In this document: piece after piece, positions 25,153-39,200 of the stretch
How the letters are laid out: every line of letters begins with the position of its first letter
How positions within the stretch are numbered: the stretch's first letter is position 1
Assembly: GCA_963457665.1 (NCBI GenBank)
Contig: OY735209.1
Span: 62,838,616-62,902,615 of the forward strand
Origin: Thysanoteuthis rhombus
Lineage: Eukaryota > Mollusca > Cephalopoda > Oegopsida > Thysanoteuthidae
Direction of reading: 5' to 3'
Length of the DNA stretch: 64,000 nucleotides
Notes under the pieces: model-generated
What the model saw: the letters and a program-made list of their open reading frames with translations, nothing else
Told to the model about the DNA's origin: nothing
The model's database searches: none
Program-made: the position numbers and the translations under genes

Positions 25153-25270
25153 GCTTACAGCACCTGGTATTCCCCAATGGATGTCCATTGTAGTACTGAC
25201 CAAACTTGATGTTGCTTAACCTTGGTGATCTTACAAGAATTGGTGTATCCAACTGTGGAGAGGTTCCTCA
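25153..25270 (-). pseudogene. 5S rRNA-derived pseudogene or 5S-SINE head
   Basis: Read on the minus strand the segment follows metazoan 5S rRNA: GATCACCAAGGTTAAGCAAC in the internal control region, then CATCAAGTTTGGTCAGTACT, and GGGAATACCAGGTGCTGTAA at the 3' end. The A-box-like AGGTTAAGCAAC is well kept. The 5' third and the C-box region have decayed, so it is not a functional 5S gene. It may be the head of a 5S-derived SINE or an isolated retro-pseudogene. Confidence 0.85.
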
Positions 25271-25686
25271 ATCCTTGTGCTTTGAAAGTGGTACTCAATG
25301 CCTCTCTTCCAAGTTCCTGATATGATTTGGCAGTGGATTGGACCAAAGCCTACCAAACCAGAGATGTGCATTCTGATTTGAGTTTATTAATTATTGCTCT
25401 ACAAGGTAAAATAATTTCTTTCCCCATCACTCATCTTTCAGCTTTTTATACCACCACATAGCCTGGCCCTACAGACAATAAATTCCTCCCTTGTCGAGTT
25501 TCATTGCATGATAGAGAAGAGGCTAAAAGAATTTATAGTTTTAAGATGAAGTATTTCCATTCATTAATGTATTTTTATTAATTCCAATTATTATTATTAT
25601 ATTTTTTTACTGTTGATAATTTTAACCAAAATACTTGAAAGGTAACTGAAATATTAAAATTGAAATGTCAACTCTTTTTTCTTTGC

Positions 25687-26465
25687 CCATTACCCAGCCT
25701 CCCACGAAATCTCAATGAAATTAATTGGGAGTGGGCTGGGAAAAATTCCTGGATCTGTCTCTAACCGTAAACATTTGCCCCCTTAGACCATTGCCCAGCC
25801 TATGGCAAAATTTCACTGTTTTGAGATATGGTGTTGTATATATGTAACTATGATGCAACTTGAAATTTCCTGGACCCACCACAAAATATATTAACACTTC
25901 AATTAAATTTCATTCAAATTCACTGAGAACCTTTAGAGCTATTGTGCTAGGTACATATGACTGCAATGTGGGGGTAGATCCAGGTATTTCCTACTACATA
26001 AGTCATTGCCCAATCCTTCATTAGATTTTTATGGAGCTAATGTGTTGGATATATATAGCTTGAATGCAGGGATGACTGCAATTCCTGGATCCGCTTCAAA
26101 ATGAATACTCTCTCCTTAGTGCAATTGCCTACATTCCAACTAAATTTCACTGAAAACTTTCGGAGATATTGTCTGGGTTCATATAGCTATGATGCAGGAA
26201 CAGTAATTGTTAAAAAAAAATTCTACATTTGCCATAAAATGTAAACACCTTTTCCCTCATCCATTGCCCATCCTTCCATAAAATTCCACTGAGAACTTCT
26301 GGAGATAGTGTGTTGTATGTATATAACGCAACATTGGAGGGGGAAGATGCTTAAGGGAAATTCTGGGATCTGCCCCAAAATGTGAACACTTCCATAGACC
26401 GTTGTCCATTTCTTCCACAAAATTTCTTTGAAATTCATTTTGCAATTTCAGAGATATCACTTAAA
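25687..26465. repeat. Degenerate tandem repeat, period about 105-140 bp
   Basis: The phrase CCATTGCCCA or a close variant recurs near 25687, 25790, 26005, 26121, 26263 and 26399. Each is followed by a shared block (AAATTTCACTGAGAAC, GGAGATATTGTG, TATATAGC, then TTCCTGGATCTGCC). Units are diverged by substitutions and indels. Confidence 0.75.
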
Positions 26466-29400
26466 CCAGAGTAAGGGTCCATTTTCACATTACAATTCTA
26501 TAGTAAATTGAATCCCCACCACAGCGTAATGGGTGAAAACCACCCCGAATTATTAAATCCCCTAGGAGCATCCTAATGATTCAGGCTAAAAAGATCCTCA
26601 TTACAATGTCCCAATTTTGCTGGCTTCTGGTTACAAACAGAAAGACTCATTGTAGGGATTCAGAGACCTGTTCTTTTGACAAGAAATTTAATGTAAATTT
26701 TAATAAATCTATTGTCTCTTTGAATGAACACCTTGCCTCAAAATTGGCTTTTTATAAAAATTGTACATGATTTCTCAAGTGCACATTATTTTTTTTATAC
26801 ATGAAAAAAAATACCCAATTTGCAGAGCATTTTTTTTTTCCTTTCTTTCTTTCCGCTCACTCGTTGAAAATTCTCTCTCTCTATTTCAAAATCATTAAAG
26901 ACATGGTTAATGTTATATATACATCAAATGTATTCATTCCAATGTAGGTTTTCATAGTAAACGGAGCAGACGCAACAAATCGACTAAGGCCTGGAATAAA
27001 AAAAAATCAAAAAGACGGGGTGATGGGTCTACGGCAGGTAAACTGGATGACAATTATTGATTTTGCTAAAGAAATGCAAGAGCTCATTTGCATATAGTAT
27101 CAACCACTACTAAAATGACTATATCACTGTGTACATAGTAGTATGGGAGAAAAAAAGATAGCAGGTGAGAGTTTAGGAATGAGAATTCTGCACTAGACTA
27201 AATGGTCAGGGCATTGTCCATGAAGGTACCACCAGGTAAAAAATGCAAGTCTCATCTGGAACACTTCAGGTTAGCTCAAAAAAAAAAAAATGGCTGTCAT
27301 TCTTCACCTTCTTTGAGTTTCAAATGTCCAGCAATTCTGTGATGTATTCTTCATTGTCATATCACAAGAGCCTATCCCATTTTATTACAACCCTATAATT
27401 GTTTTCATTAGCTGTTAGTCAATTTCGTATTGACCAATCCATTAAAACAAGAAGTTACAATTTTCTAGAGATCATTTTCCTAGATATTTCCAGTGATAAT
27501 TTAGTTGGTATGATAGACAGGGATCATGCCATACATAATTTATATTCCTCAGCAGAAGTCTCATCTAAAAGACATGCAGTCTATAGCTGTAACTGATCAA
27601 TGAAATCCATCTCTTACATGCCTAGAAATTGACAAATTGATCACAAAATAATGCAGTTATCAAATAAGTTGTTTATATAAATACAAAAAGAAAAAAAAAT
27701 CAAGGTAAGTTTATAGTTTGACTTAATAAAGGGCAATATAACATGCAGTATGTATGTAAAATAAAGAACATAATATGAACTAAAAGCAAAACGAAATTAA
27801 TATGAAATGATGCTTTAATGATGTTACAAGAAGGGAGAAATATTTGAGGAGGGTCTGGTGATCAAGAGGCAATCAAATATAGCTACCATCTCTGTCCCCA
27901 GCTTCATTGTCTCGTGGCAGCCTGAGAAAAACATACAAATATATTTTTGGTTGCTCATTATGGCTCTGATAAAGTAATGCCAGAAATAGTCTAAATAATA
28001 AAGAAAAACTTATTTAAAAGGTTTTTGATAATGAACACGAGGGAAAAATGCAGCAGCCCCTATCTTTTTTGTTGAATAAATTGTTTATATGAAAGAAAAA
28101 AAAAAAAGTTTATTGTTTGACTTAATTACAAAGGTCCAGGTCAGCATTGTGATTCTATAATAAATTGAATCCCTAAAACACATCGGGTGAAAACCATTCT
28201 GAATTATTTTATTCACCCAGATTTTCATGCCTGCACTCTTGAGTCATTGCACTAAGTTGTCTGAAATTCAGAGGAAAAAGTATTTTCATCTGTGATAATA
28301 TTTGTTAGACTTCAAGTATATAGGGGCAATATACCATAGGCATCAAGTTCATTATCAAGTCAAAAGAAGAAAAAAAAAATTGTTAATTTATAGTTTTTCA
28401 TAATATGATAACTTTGACAAATACTGGTTGGGGGGCCCTGCATTAATACAAGCATGATCCCAACATATTTGACTGGTACTATCAGACTCCTGAAGACAGC
28501 ATAATCCATCAATATGATCCTAAAAAAAGTCAGCCCTTTCAGATGACAATGTTATCTGTCCCAGGAAGCCTGATAGCCTTGTAGTTCATTCTCAACTAGA
28601 AGAATATAGAATCTTAGAATAATTTTCCAGGAAAGGAAAATTTGTCAATTATTTCCTGGGATGCATCAGAACTCTGAAATTAAGAAGGATGTATACTGAC
28701 TCAAGAGTGTAGGCATAAATTGTGAGGAAAGTGGGAAAAAAAGAAATCATCATTTTATTTTATATATCTTTAATAATATACTTGGGAAATCTGACAAATG
28801 TATGCTGCATAAGGCAGACTTTAGAAAAAGAGAGACTGATAGACTCCCAGAGACAGCATTATTGTCAGAAAACTGGAGGGGGAGAGGGGACCCCCCCCCC
28901 AAACCCTCCAAGATGATAACCATCTGAAGAACACACAGAATAATAGGTTTGATTGAAGGTATTGTTTTTGATTTTGATTGTTTGGAATTTTCATCCAATT
29001 CTTTGTGCCTCCCAATCTGATAACTGACAAAAGTTTGGAAGGATGATAATGGAAAATAGGATCTTGGGCAGCGGGAAGAGTGGATGGAGAGTGAATTGAC
29101 AAATGAAATTTCAAACAGGCCTCAAAATAAGGAGGAATTCCAACACTTGACAGGTGTCAAGGAATTACATCAATTGTTAAAATGGGATTGCCCTCCCCTT
29201 CCCTGAACCGATCTAACTTGAAACTGATATGTAAGAACCAAAGTAAAAAAATATTTTCAGAGAAAGCTTAGCTGAATTTTATGGAATTCCTAATGAGGAT
29301 TGAACCTGCAAGTGATGTTACAGAAGCCCAACTTGCTCACCAATGCTTGTTGCAAGATCTCGAGATGATAAATATTGAAGAATTTGCAATTAGGGCAAAA

Positions 29401-30323
29401 AAAAAAAAAAAGTAAAAATATTAAAGAATTTGCAGCTTAGGTTTGTAAAGGCAAACAATTTTTCAAAGTTCTGTACATGAGGCGGGGGAGTCTATGGTTG
29501 CAATAAATATAGCAAAGTCTATGCATGAAAATTGGCAGAGTGAAAAGGAAGAAGCAATAGCAAAAAAGGATTGGTTTCTCATTATATAACTCAAATCCAT
29601 ACGGGAAAACTTCCATTCTTATATCAAAAGGAATAAGTACTGCTCAAAGTTACCTCCCTTCGACCTTTACCGAATCTGGAAAAAAATTACATTCTGTTCT
29701 AGTAATTCTAGCAAATTCTGCTTTCACCACTGAAGACTTCCAGTCAATTAGGAGCGGCATCAAGTGTTTACAGAGTTGCCAATTTAGATGTGATTTTTTG
29801 ATCATGGAATTCAAATCAAAAAAGACTTTCATCTCCATTTTTTGTCATGTTTCAAAGTCTTGTGTTGACAATTAAAAAAAACAAAATATTGTCTGGATTG
29901 AACTCACGAATTCGAAAAAACGAAACGACAAAAAACACCTGAATTAGGAACCCTGGAATCACTTTTGGGTTGGAGTGCCTTCCAGTCATCTCTGTCTTGG
30001 CATCGTTTGAGAGAAACAAGACCAATTAGAAATGGGGGAATTAATCTAGCATAAAAATTTGGTAAAAACAGCAAAGACGGAACTAAAACATAAATAAATA
30101 ATGCGATTACAGGAGGATAATAATATCAGAGAGAGATGAAAGTTTTAACCTCTCATACCCAACAGGTTATCTCCCCCCCCCCCCAAAAAATGAAGTTTTA
30201 ACCCTTAGACTTGAGAAAAGGTGTAAGGAAGAGATGTCAGAAGAAAGGCATTTCAATCTTAATCACTAAGACCAATCCTAAAAAAATCAGAATTTGCACT
30301 TTTTATACAAAATGAGAATTGAT

Positions 30324-30329
30324 TTTATT
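30324..30329 (-). terminator. Candidate polyadenylation signal of CENPH
   Basis: AATAAA on the minus strand, 114 bases after the CENP-H stop codon, implies a short 3' UTR of roughly 130-150 nt. Confidence 0.45.
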
Positions 30330-30442
30330 TGGATGTCCATAAAAACGTTATGAAAAAACACGGGCTTCTGGGATAAAATTCAATTTCCAAACTGGAACGG
30401 GGTGTATGTGTGTGTGTGTGTGTGCGCATGCGTGTGTAGATT

Positions 30443-30593
30443 TCAAGCCTGTAGTTCAATGCCCAACTGTATCATGGTGTCCAACAATTCAGAATCTTCA
30501 GCCCAATTCACACCACTCGCAATGATCAGCGTTTGCATGATGTATTTTATGGCGTTGTTCTGTTTCTTTTTGATCTGAAGCTCTTCCAAAATT
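30443..30593 (-). CDS. CENPH: CENP-H terminal exon with conserved C-terminus
   Basis: Acceptor TTTGTGCAG at 30594-30599, stop TGA at 30445-30443. Encodes ILEELQIKKKQNNAIKYIMQ, then LIIASGVNWAEDSELL and a leucine-rich end. Human CENP-H ends with a very similar VNWAEDP block, making this the most diagnostic exon. Confidence 0.9.
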
Positions 30594-33061
30594 CTGCACA
30601 AACAAAAAGAGAGAAAAAAATTCAGATAAACCAAAGAGACAGAATTCTACAAGAACTCAAACAAAATTTTTCAAAAATCTTTTCAAAGGTTGTTAATTAA
30701 AAAAAAAAAAAAAAAAATAGTGGGCACAAATTAAAGGATCAATATAGCAAAACTGTATATTGTAAATTGAACCCCATCGCTAGAAACCTGATGGGTGGGG
30801 TTGGGGTCAAAAAACAAAACTGTTTTTCCTTGACATAAGGGGTAAATGCTTTCATTTTCAGCTCTCTGGTTCCATTGGTGCAGTCAGTATGCATGATACA
30901 TTCATAGCTTTTTTAAGTTTCTAAGTTGGCTCTTTCTAATGATGGCATTAAAATAATCAATAGAAGATATTCAAAGATTTTTTGCAACTTGAATTGAAAA
31001 CCAAATCGATAAAAGATTATCTCCATTGGACAAACTTCGTAATAACAAACATTTATCTGCACCGGTGTCATACATCAAATGAGGTGACTTAATCATTGCA
31101 AAAATTGTGGGGTTTTACGGTTGCCGGGCTGCTATTAATTGTTTCAAGAATCTATGTTGATCCAAGGGGGGTAACCGTGTTTGTGTCGATCCAAGGGGAA
31201 TAACCGGGTGTATGTGTCGGTCCAAGGGAGATAACCACACAATCAAAGAGAAAGAAAGACAACGAAAAAATGCCTTACAGCGATTCTTCTTTTTTGCTAT
31301 CGAAGTGTTTCTTCACCGATTGTAAATTTTTATTTGTGTTGTCCAGAAAAGTCATCAGTTCTCGGTTCTGCGTCATTATTTCTGGAAAGGAAGAAAAAAA
31401 AAAAAAATGGATGGAAATGAAACTATTAAGCCACAAGGATTGTGGGTAAACTTTACAATTATGAATCTGGGACAGCCATTTTTGAATGGCAAAAAGTGGC
31501 TAGACTGGAAAAAAAAAAGAAAAGAAAAAGAGGCTAAAATAGGGTAGATTTAATCTTCACACAATGCTTTAAGAACACATACAAAGACTCTGAAAAGTAT
31601 GAAAATGTATTGATCAGACATTTACTATCAAATAAACTGAAAAATACACTTATAGTATATTTATACAATGTGTTGATCTGTTATGAACAAAATAAGGAAA
31701 ATGAAACCGTTGTTCAAATTATGGTCAATCTAGCCACTTTTAGCCATTCGAAATGCCCCCCCCCAACTGTCTGTCTTTGATGCACATTGAAAATAAATAC
31801 AATGATCAAAACAAAAACAAAAACACAAAACTAGAGAAAGTAAACCACTACATCTACGTAGGACAACGAATCTCCATGAAAACCTCAAAAGAAGAAATCA
31901 AGTGAAAAATCAATCAAGGATAGCAAGCTCTCGGCAGAGCAAGTTCAAACTTCAAAAACAAGGAGATCCCACTAATCCTAAAAAAGAAGAGTGTGCATTT
32001 TCCTGATAGTCACTTATGGAGCTGAAACATGGAACCTAACCAAGAGACTGACACGCGGACTGAGAAGATTGCCACAAGCACATGAAAGAATCATACTCAA
32101 CCTCACATGGAGAGATCACAAGACAGCACAGTATATCAGAAAGAAAACGGGAGTTTGAGGCATCATAGAATAAACTAAAAAACTCAAATGGCAATGGGCT
32201 GGTTGTGTTACAAGAATGTTAGACAATCGTTGGACATCATGACTCACAACATGGATCCTCAGAGAACACATGATGGAGAGATGAACTAGACATATTCAAA
32301 AAGTATTAGCTCCGCGATGCCCAAGATAGAGAGGTGCGGTGAATCCTGAGGAAGGTCTGTCCAACAAGGGACAATTAAAGACTGAAGATGATGATTTACT
32401 CGGCCAAGTATCCTCATCTTGGTTTCAATGTTTCAGCCGTTGTACCCTCCAACCTCTTCCCTTGTCATAGTTGGTGACCTTCTAAGAATTTCAGGAGGAA
32501 GAGGTTTGGGAGGAGGAAGAAGTAGAGAGGAAGGTGGAGCACTTACTTTGATTGAGGTCTTTGAGGTCATCCAGTTCAGCCTGAAGGGATGACAACTCCT
32601 GCAAAAATGAAGAAGAATATCAAGAATGAAAAAGATAGGAAACAGAGCAGCTTATTTCTTAAAGAAAAGTGGATTCATGCCTTTCCTAAGAGTATCCAAG
32701 TGAAACAAACAAAGAGTTGTCTGGATTTTTTTAGAAGAACAGTCTTTATTAACATTAATTTCTGACAAATTCAAGGAAGAATTTTTCTTGGTTTTTAACT
32801 CGAGTCCAATTTTCTCACCTTTTCATTCTATGGCTGAGGAAGCCATCATCATCATCTTCATTTAAGAGAGTAAAGGGCAGAAACTGTATTAGGGTGATGA
32901 TGATGATTATGAAAGTTTTACTTGCCATTCAATATTAAGACTAGCATAGTACCAGTCAAAAATGGTGGGATTATTTACATATTGAGTGGTAAGGCCTAGG
33001 TTCAAAGTGTAGCTCCAGTGGTATCAGCGTACTCATTGAAAAGTGTTACACACACACACAC

Positions 33062-33117
<56 letters not shown>

Positions 33118-33203
33118 AAGGTGTACATAGAAAATTTAGTACAGTTATTTACATATTCCTGATATTGAACATACTTCATTTATAAATAACTCAACCCTCA
33201 AAA

Positions 33204-33237
<34 letters not shown>

Positions 33238-36200
33238 GCATCCGGTGGGCCAAAAGTTTAGATCCATTGAAAAATATTTATTATATATACATTATAACTC
33301 ACAACAAATGCTCAAATTGGTGACCTCTGACAATCAGAGACCTCTGTGTATACGATGAATACATGATCTTTGGACTGGGTGCTGATGTTATTAGAGGCAG
33401 ATATGATTTCCTCCCCAAGTACAACAATTGTTCCAAGATAATTTCGATAGACTTCTGACTTCAAATGACCCCACAAAAAAAGTGGAGTGTTCTTAGGTCT
33501 AGTGATCTTAGCAGCCATTCAATAGGACCTTACCTTCTGTTTGATCCAACAATGTTAGAAAAGTTTGATCCAACAATGTCCTCACAGCAACAGCAAAATG
33601 GGTGTGTGTTTGTGTGAGTGGGGACATCAATAGATCCATACTTTTAGCCCACCCTGTATATGCAATATATATATATTCCATTTACTCCCACCCTGACCTC
33701 CAAGTTGAAAATAAAACAATAAATTATCCTGTAATTTGTAATTTTCATGCAGAAAAAACCCAATGTAGATCTCAAAGGCTTCAGTCATCAGAAGGAAAAA
33801 GAATTCTGATACATTGAGTCCAAGAAAATATTAGAAATGGAATCCAATGGGTTGGAGCTCTTACTTTTTGAGATTCCAAAATTTCTGCCGATTGTTGACG
33901 GTGGTAAAGCAGCAACTTTTTTAGACGCTTACTGAAAGGAGAGAAAAGAAAAAGATAAATACAGGTCTGGTAGTTCACTCAATAGAAACCAAAACATGAA
34001 CAACATCTTTTGGCAGCATATCTTGTTGGGGTGATCAATTAAAAAAAAATGTGCAACAGAAAATCTATATTCCGTAGTTTTTCTGGTAAATTATCCAAGA
34101 TAAAAATACACCATGTTTGCCCTGAATGATGTATAGAGAAAAGGAGATAAATTGATCTCGAGTGAAACAGGTCTGGTTAGTCATTCAATAGAAATGGTCA
34201 CATGACCAACATCTTTCGGCAGTATTAGGGGTGATCAATTGAAACCATTGGAAAAAAGGGGGGTTCGATGAAGTCACTTCTCTCATGTTGGGCATAAAAT
34301 AAGGGAATAACTTAGCATGCTATTAGACAGCAAACTGAACCCTCCTTTGAACCTGGGGGGGAGGGGGATTTTCAAATTAATTTTTCTTCAAGACATAATA
34401 AGGATTAAATGCCCTTTAGCTCCATTGGTGCATCCAAAATGCTTGCTTCATACATACATACATACATATAAGCAAACTAAGCTAAAAACTGAAGAAACCT
34501 ATGTTGAGAGTTTTTGGTTGCCAGTTTCTAACATTAAACAGATATAAATCTATCAACTTTTAACTTCCAGTAAAGAATTTCTAACCATGCTGTCAACCAT
34601 TGATCATAGAAGTCCATGAAAACTGCTTGCATAGTATTAAAACATGGATTCCTCTGAGGCCACCTTTAAAATGAGACTTCTGTTCCATCTTTCAATTACC
34701 AGATTTTACACCATACAGGATACACCCTGTTAGGTTGTTGGATATATATATATATATATATATATGTTTTTATTTTTTCGTTCATTCTAAAGTTGTCTGG
34801 ATCATTGAACTGAGGTAATTTGGGTGCAGGGTGATTTTGAGGGCCAGATTATGGGTAGCAAAATATGGTATATTGTTTGCTAATATAGATAAGAAAAACA
34901 AAGAATTTTAGTATGCAATGTCACGTACGTAATGTTTACCAACCTTAGGTCTACATGATAAGTGTGGCAAGAACACAGAAACTTAGAAAAAAAAAATAAA
35001 ATAAAATAAAAATAAAGATTATACCTAAAGAAAGGGTTGGTCAAATCGTCTTTTTCAAACACACTTTTCAGAAGGACACTCCCAATCTGTAATCTGGAAA
35101 AGAAAAACGGATAAAAATGTCAATTTTGTAAAATGTGTTCATTTCATTAATTTTCAGGACTGAAGACAATTTTCATTTCAAAATGGATACAATTTCTTCA
35201 TGAAAAAAAAAATTGAAAAAAAAATGAAAATCTGTTGAAATCATAATAATTCCAGAATTGGTACCACGGTATGAACAATGTTTGCAAAAAGATATAGATG
35301 TATAAAATTCTTTTGGTTCTTTAATTATTTATTGAACTTAGCTTCATAGAGTTCATTGCTTGACTATCGTCGACAGGGGAAGAACGAAGGATAGGAGAGG
35401 CTGCAGTAACTCCTTCATGGACGTCTGTCTGTGGCCTGCACAAAGAGTTGTTTTGCTTCCCTTACCACGGGTCCTTTCAGTGGTCTCATGACAGTTTGAC
35501 AGCACCCATCTCCTCTCTGTGCTTATGACTGACAGCCAGATACCACCCATTATGGTGTGGATTGCTCTCAGTCCGTACAATTAACTATCGAGTCCTTCTG
35601 GACACCATTCTGTCTTGGCTATTGGCTGCTGCCTTTTTGCCTAGTGATACGGCACAAGGGCAAATAGGGAGTTATGGGAAAAGGGAGATTGTGCTGCCCC
35701 TATCTTTTCCCCAAAGAGGATCTGCCTATTTTTAAAATCAGCATTCCAAATCTAAGCTTTTATCATGGAATGAACATCAACCACTATAGCGAAAAATGTA
35801 ACTGTTTCAGGCATTATGCAGATTTTCATGCTCTTTAGTCAGTACAGATGTTACGCTTTCATCTTCTGAAGTTGGCAAAAAAGTACATAGAATAAAATAT
35901 TATTTAGAGGATTATTTCATAATTAAAGTAACATAGTTCCATTAAAAAAATGATGATTATATTGATTATATACACTGTACATGAATTATTTATACATCCA
36001 GAAGATTATGCAGCACTCAATTAAATCAATGCAACACAGACATGAACAAGACTGTCTGCTGCAGGGTCAAACTCCACTCCAACTTCTATTCTGACTGAGG
36101 ATGATGACGGCAACTTTTGTATTTGTTATTATCTAAGACTTGTCTATTTAGTTCAGTCAGTAAGAGAGCCTCCTGACAATCAGTTGGTTGTAAGTTCAAT

Positions 36201-39200
36201 TCATGAAAGAGCAATTTCACATTTTGGTTTTACACCTATATTTTGGTGTGGGTTGTTCTTGTTGTTCTTGATTTTGCTACTTTTTTTCCATGGTAGAAAA
36301 ATAAAGTCAATTCCTGGTTTGGAGTTTGACAATATATAAAACTCGCCATCACAGTCAATAATTGAGCATCTCGTAAAATAATTCCATCACAGAATAAATA
36401 CGATTAGAATAAATACTATTTACGTCATTGGCCTTTTCCACTGGAAATAAAATAGAATGAAGAGAAAAAAACAAAACAAAACAAAACATCTTGATTCTGG
36501 AGAATCTATCAATTAACCCATCAATATAAAGGCCCCTAAAAAGATTTTTTCAAAAAACAAAAACAAAACCCAAACATCATTAGGAGTCTAGTGGAGTACT
36601 GATGCCAATTGTCAAGTCTGTAGACAAGATGGTATGGCCAAGAGCACAGGAAGACAAAAGAATAAAACCCTTTGCCATCATTGGTGGCTACGATTCTTCA
36701 ACTTATATTTGAAAATAACCATGGGTTTCCAATATTAGTATCATGTTCATTCTTCTTTGCAATATTCTCTCGCCTCAATGAGCATATACAACCAAACGAA
36801 TGCATCAGGAATGTTACAAAATCTGAAGACATTTTTCTCAGAGGTTGATTGCATGAACCAATATAGACCAGCCATACGTGATAGGAATGGAAGACAAAAG
36901 GCGCAATATCACAAATTGCAGATTGGTATCCAAGAGCACAGAAACAGTTTTAGAATCTTGATGAGATGCACAATGTTGCCAATTTAGCATATTTTGCGCT
37001 AAATTTAGCACATTTATGTTCGCAGCACTAAAAAATAAAAGTAAATTTTTAGCGCTATTTTCCTGCAATTTTAGCCAATTTAAAGCTATTTCCTAATCAT
37101 TTATAAAAAAATAAATCCAGCCTTTTTTAGCTATTAAAAAGAGCTAACAGTGTTTTTTTGTGTTTTGGCACTTTTTGAATGCACCAACGTCCACGTACAC
37201 ATATAATGCATATTGCAACCTGAACACATACAGATACATACATTTGTAATGTATAGTAAATATATGTTAACAGAAAGTCTGATGCTTTTGTAAAGTTTGA
37301 TTTAGTGCAAAATCTTTTTTGAATTTGTAAAACTGGATGTGGAATTGACTGATGATGAATAACAAAAAGAACTGGAAAGATGTGTCCAGAAGTTAGATCA
37401 CACAGGATGATTGGTGTGCAAACTGAGAGACCTGTCAGATAAAGTCTTATAAAGATTCATACTAATTATAAGTCTTCTGTTACAAGAGTCTTTGGTCATT
37501 TTGTAGTGACAGCAAACCGTCACCAATGTATTGAAGTTTCTCCAGCCCCTTCAGTCAACCACAATGCTTATTTTGTTTTTTCTTCTGAAGCTCTTTACTC
37601 TTTCCCAGCAGATTACAGGCATTTGGTTTCACAGCAAAAAGCAGACTTTGGGTTGGTTCAGACATTCTTCTAGCCTGATCCACTTTTAAATCCATAACTT
37701 TAGTGTCCCTCCTGTGTTACAAGGCACAAAATCACCTTTTTTTTCCATTCTGCCAAGAGGTATTTATTATCATTATTATCATACTGTTTTATACATGCAT
37801 TTATTGCATTTCCTCATATATATGTTTATCATATTGTCTTGTGTACGTGTTTACTTGCTTGTAAATGCATTTACTGTCTTGTGTATGACATGCCATTGTG
37901 AACTCTAGTGACCTTTTTGAGACTTCTGCTACAGATATATCTTAAGGTTTCTGTGAATGCTGGGATACACATGTAGATCTTGAAGATCACTTTTAGACAT
38001 CTATAAAAAGAGATTTTTACTTTTATAACCACAGACAATAATGTCAGAAATCAATTTGACTGAATGTAGGCGAAGTGATCTCTTGATTCCATGTTTTTCC
38101 TCTGACTAAAGACAAATGTATATCATCATGATTTTGGTACTCCAATGTAAAGAAAATATTTCATTTAATGAAAGAATATCACTACCGCTGCTTGAAGATA
38201 AATCACAGTAGCCACTCTTGGTAAGTTTTCTCTGTCACTCAAGACTTTACTAATCCAACCTACCCCATCCAGACTTTTCGGATAGTGATACAAAATACAC
38301 AGTACAATACATGACTCAATAGGATCCAAGGTGAGACCAACTGGAATTGCCAGTTTCAAGGGAATGGGAGTAATAAAACCACTCGGATGAAAAAAAGGAT
38401 AAAAGTTTTAATTAAAAAAAAAAATGGAAATTTAACCACATACCCTCTATTTCTATCATTTGAACCAAGCTTTCCCACAAATACCTTGTCATAAATGCAA
38501 CGTCATGGCTGTGGTGAAATAAAAGTGTCAATTTTTACAATGGACTATAATGGTGAATCTACCACTCCCTAAAAACAAGTTTTTTTTTTTAGAAATTGGC
38601 TACTGAACAACACATGAAAATTATCAAGGCTCTATGCCAAAAAATGTAACCATGAGCACTGAAATAAGCACAGGGAGGGACAGACGGACAGACAAACAAG
38701 TGAAAAGGGAAGAATATCTCCAGCCTGTGTTTATCATTGTTTGAATGGATTGGTGATCATGGCTATGGTGATTCAATAGTCTTAGTTGACCTTTGAATAA
38801 AAATTAACATGTTTTCGGCTTCTTTTTACCGGTTTACAAATTCAGGCATCAAGTATCTTAATAGATTCATCTTCATAAAGGTCATGTCTACCAACCATTC
38901 CCAAGATTCTGCTAGTGTCTTTCTCTTCAAGAAATATAGATAAACTTTATATACTTACTTTTCAACAGTCAATTCTCTCCGCGAATTGATAGAAGTTTTC
39001 TCATGTAACTTTTTGATAAGTCTTGAAATTCTGAAAAAAAAAAAAAAATAAAATTGAAAAGAAAATCATCTTTCCTAGGAAAAAAAAATATCTGGCCTAT
39101 AAACATTCAAATGGGTCATAATTCTTTTCTGTTCTAATAACTGTTTTGTTTTGAATAGAAAAATACAAAGCAAAGAATTCTTCAGTTCTCAAAGGGTTTT

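Larger units (their letters stand above)
20400..30320. other. Intergenic region between DIS3L2 and CENPH 3' ends
   Basis: Ten kilobases with no exon chain or conserved protein frame that I can recognise. Besides the repeats listed separately, it holds homopolymer runs (C-rich near 21545, G/C-rich near 28875) and a recurring AAATTGAATCCCC...GGGTGAAAACCA phrase (26.50 and 28.16 kb, echoed at 30.77 kb). Confidence 0.6.

Noticed and set aside
38440-38512. Exon-like minus-strand segment (HSHDVAFMTRYLWESLVQ, followed by GTATGT) in a CENPH intron
   Set aside because: It does not join the CENPH frame between exons 38959-39030 and 35025-35093, which already splice in phase, and it does not resemble CENP-H. 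More likely a repeat remnant.
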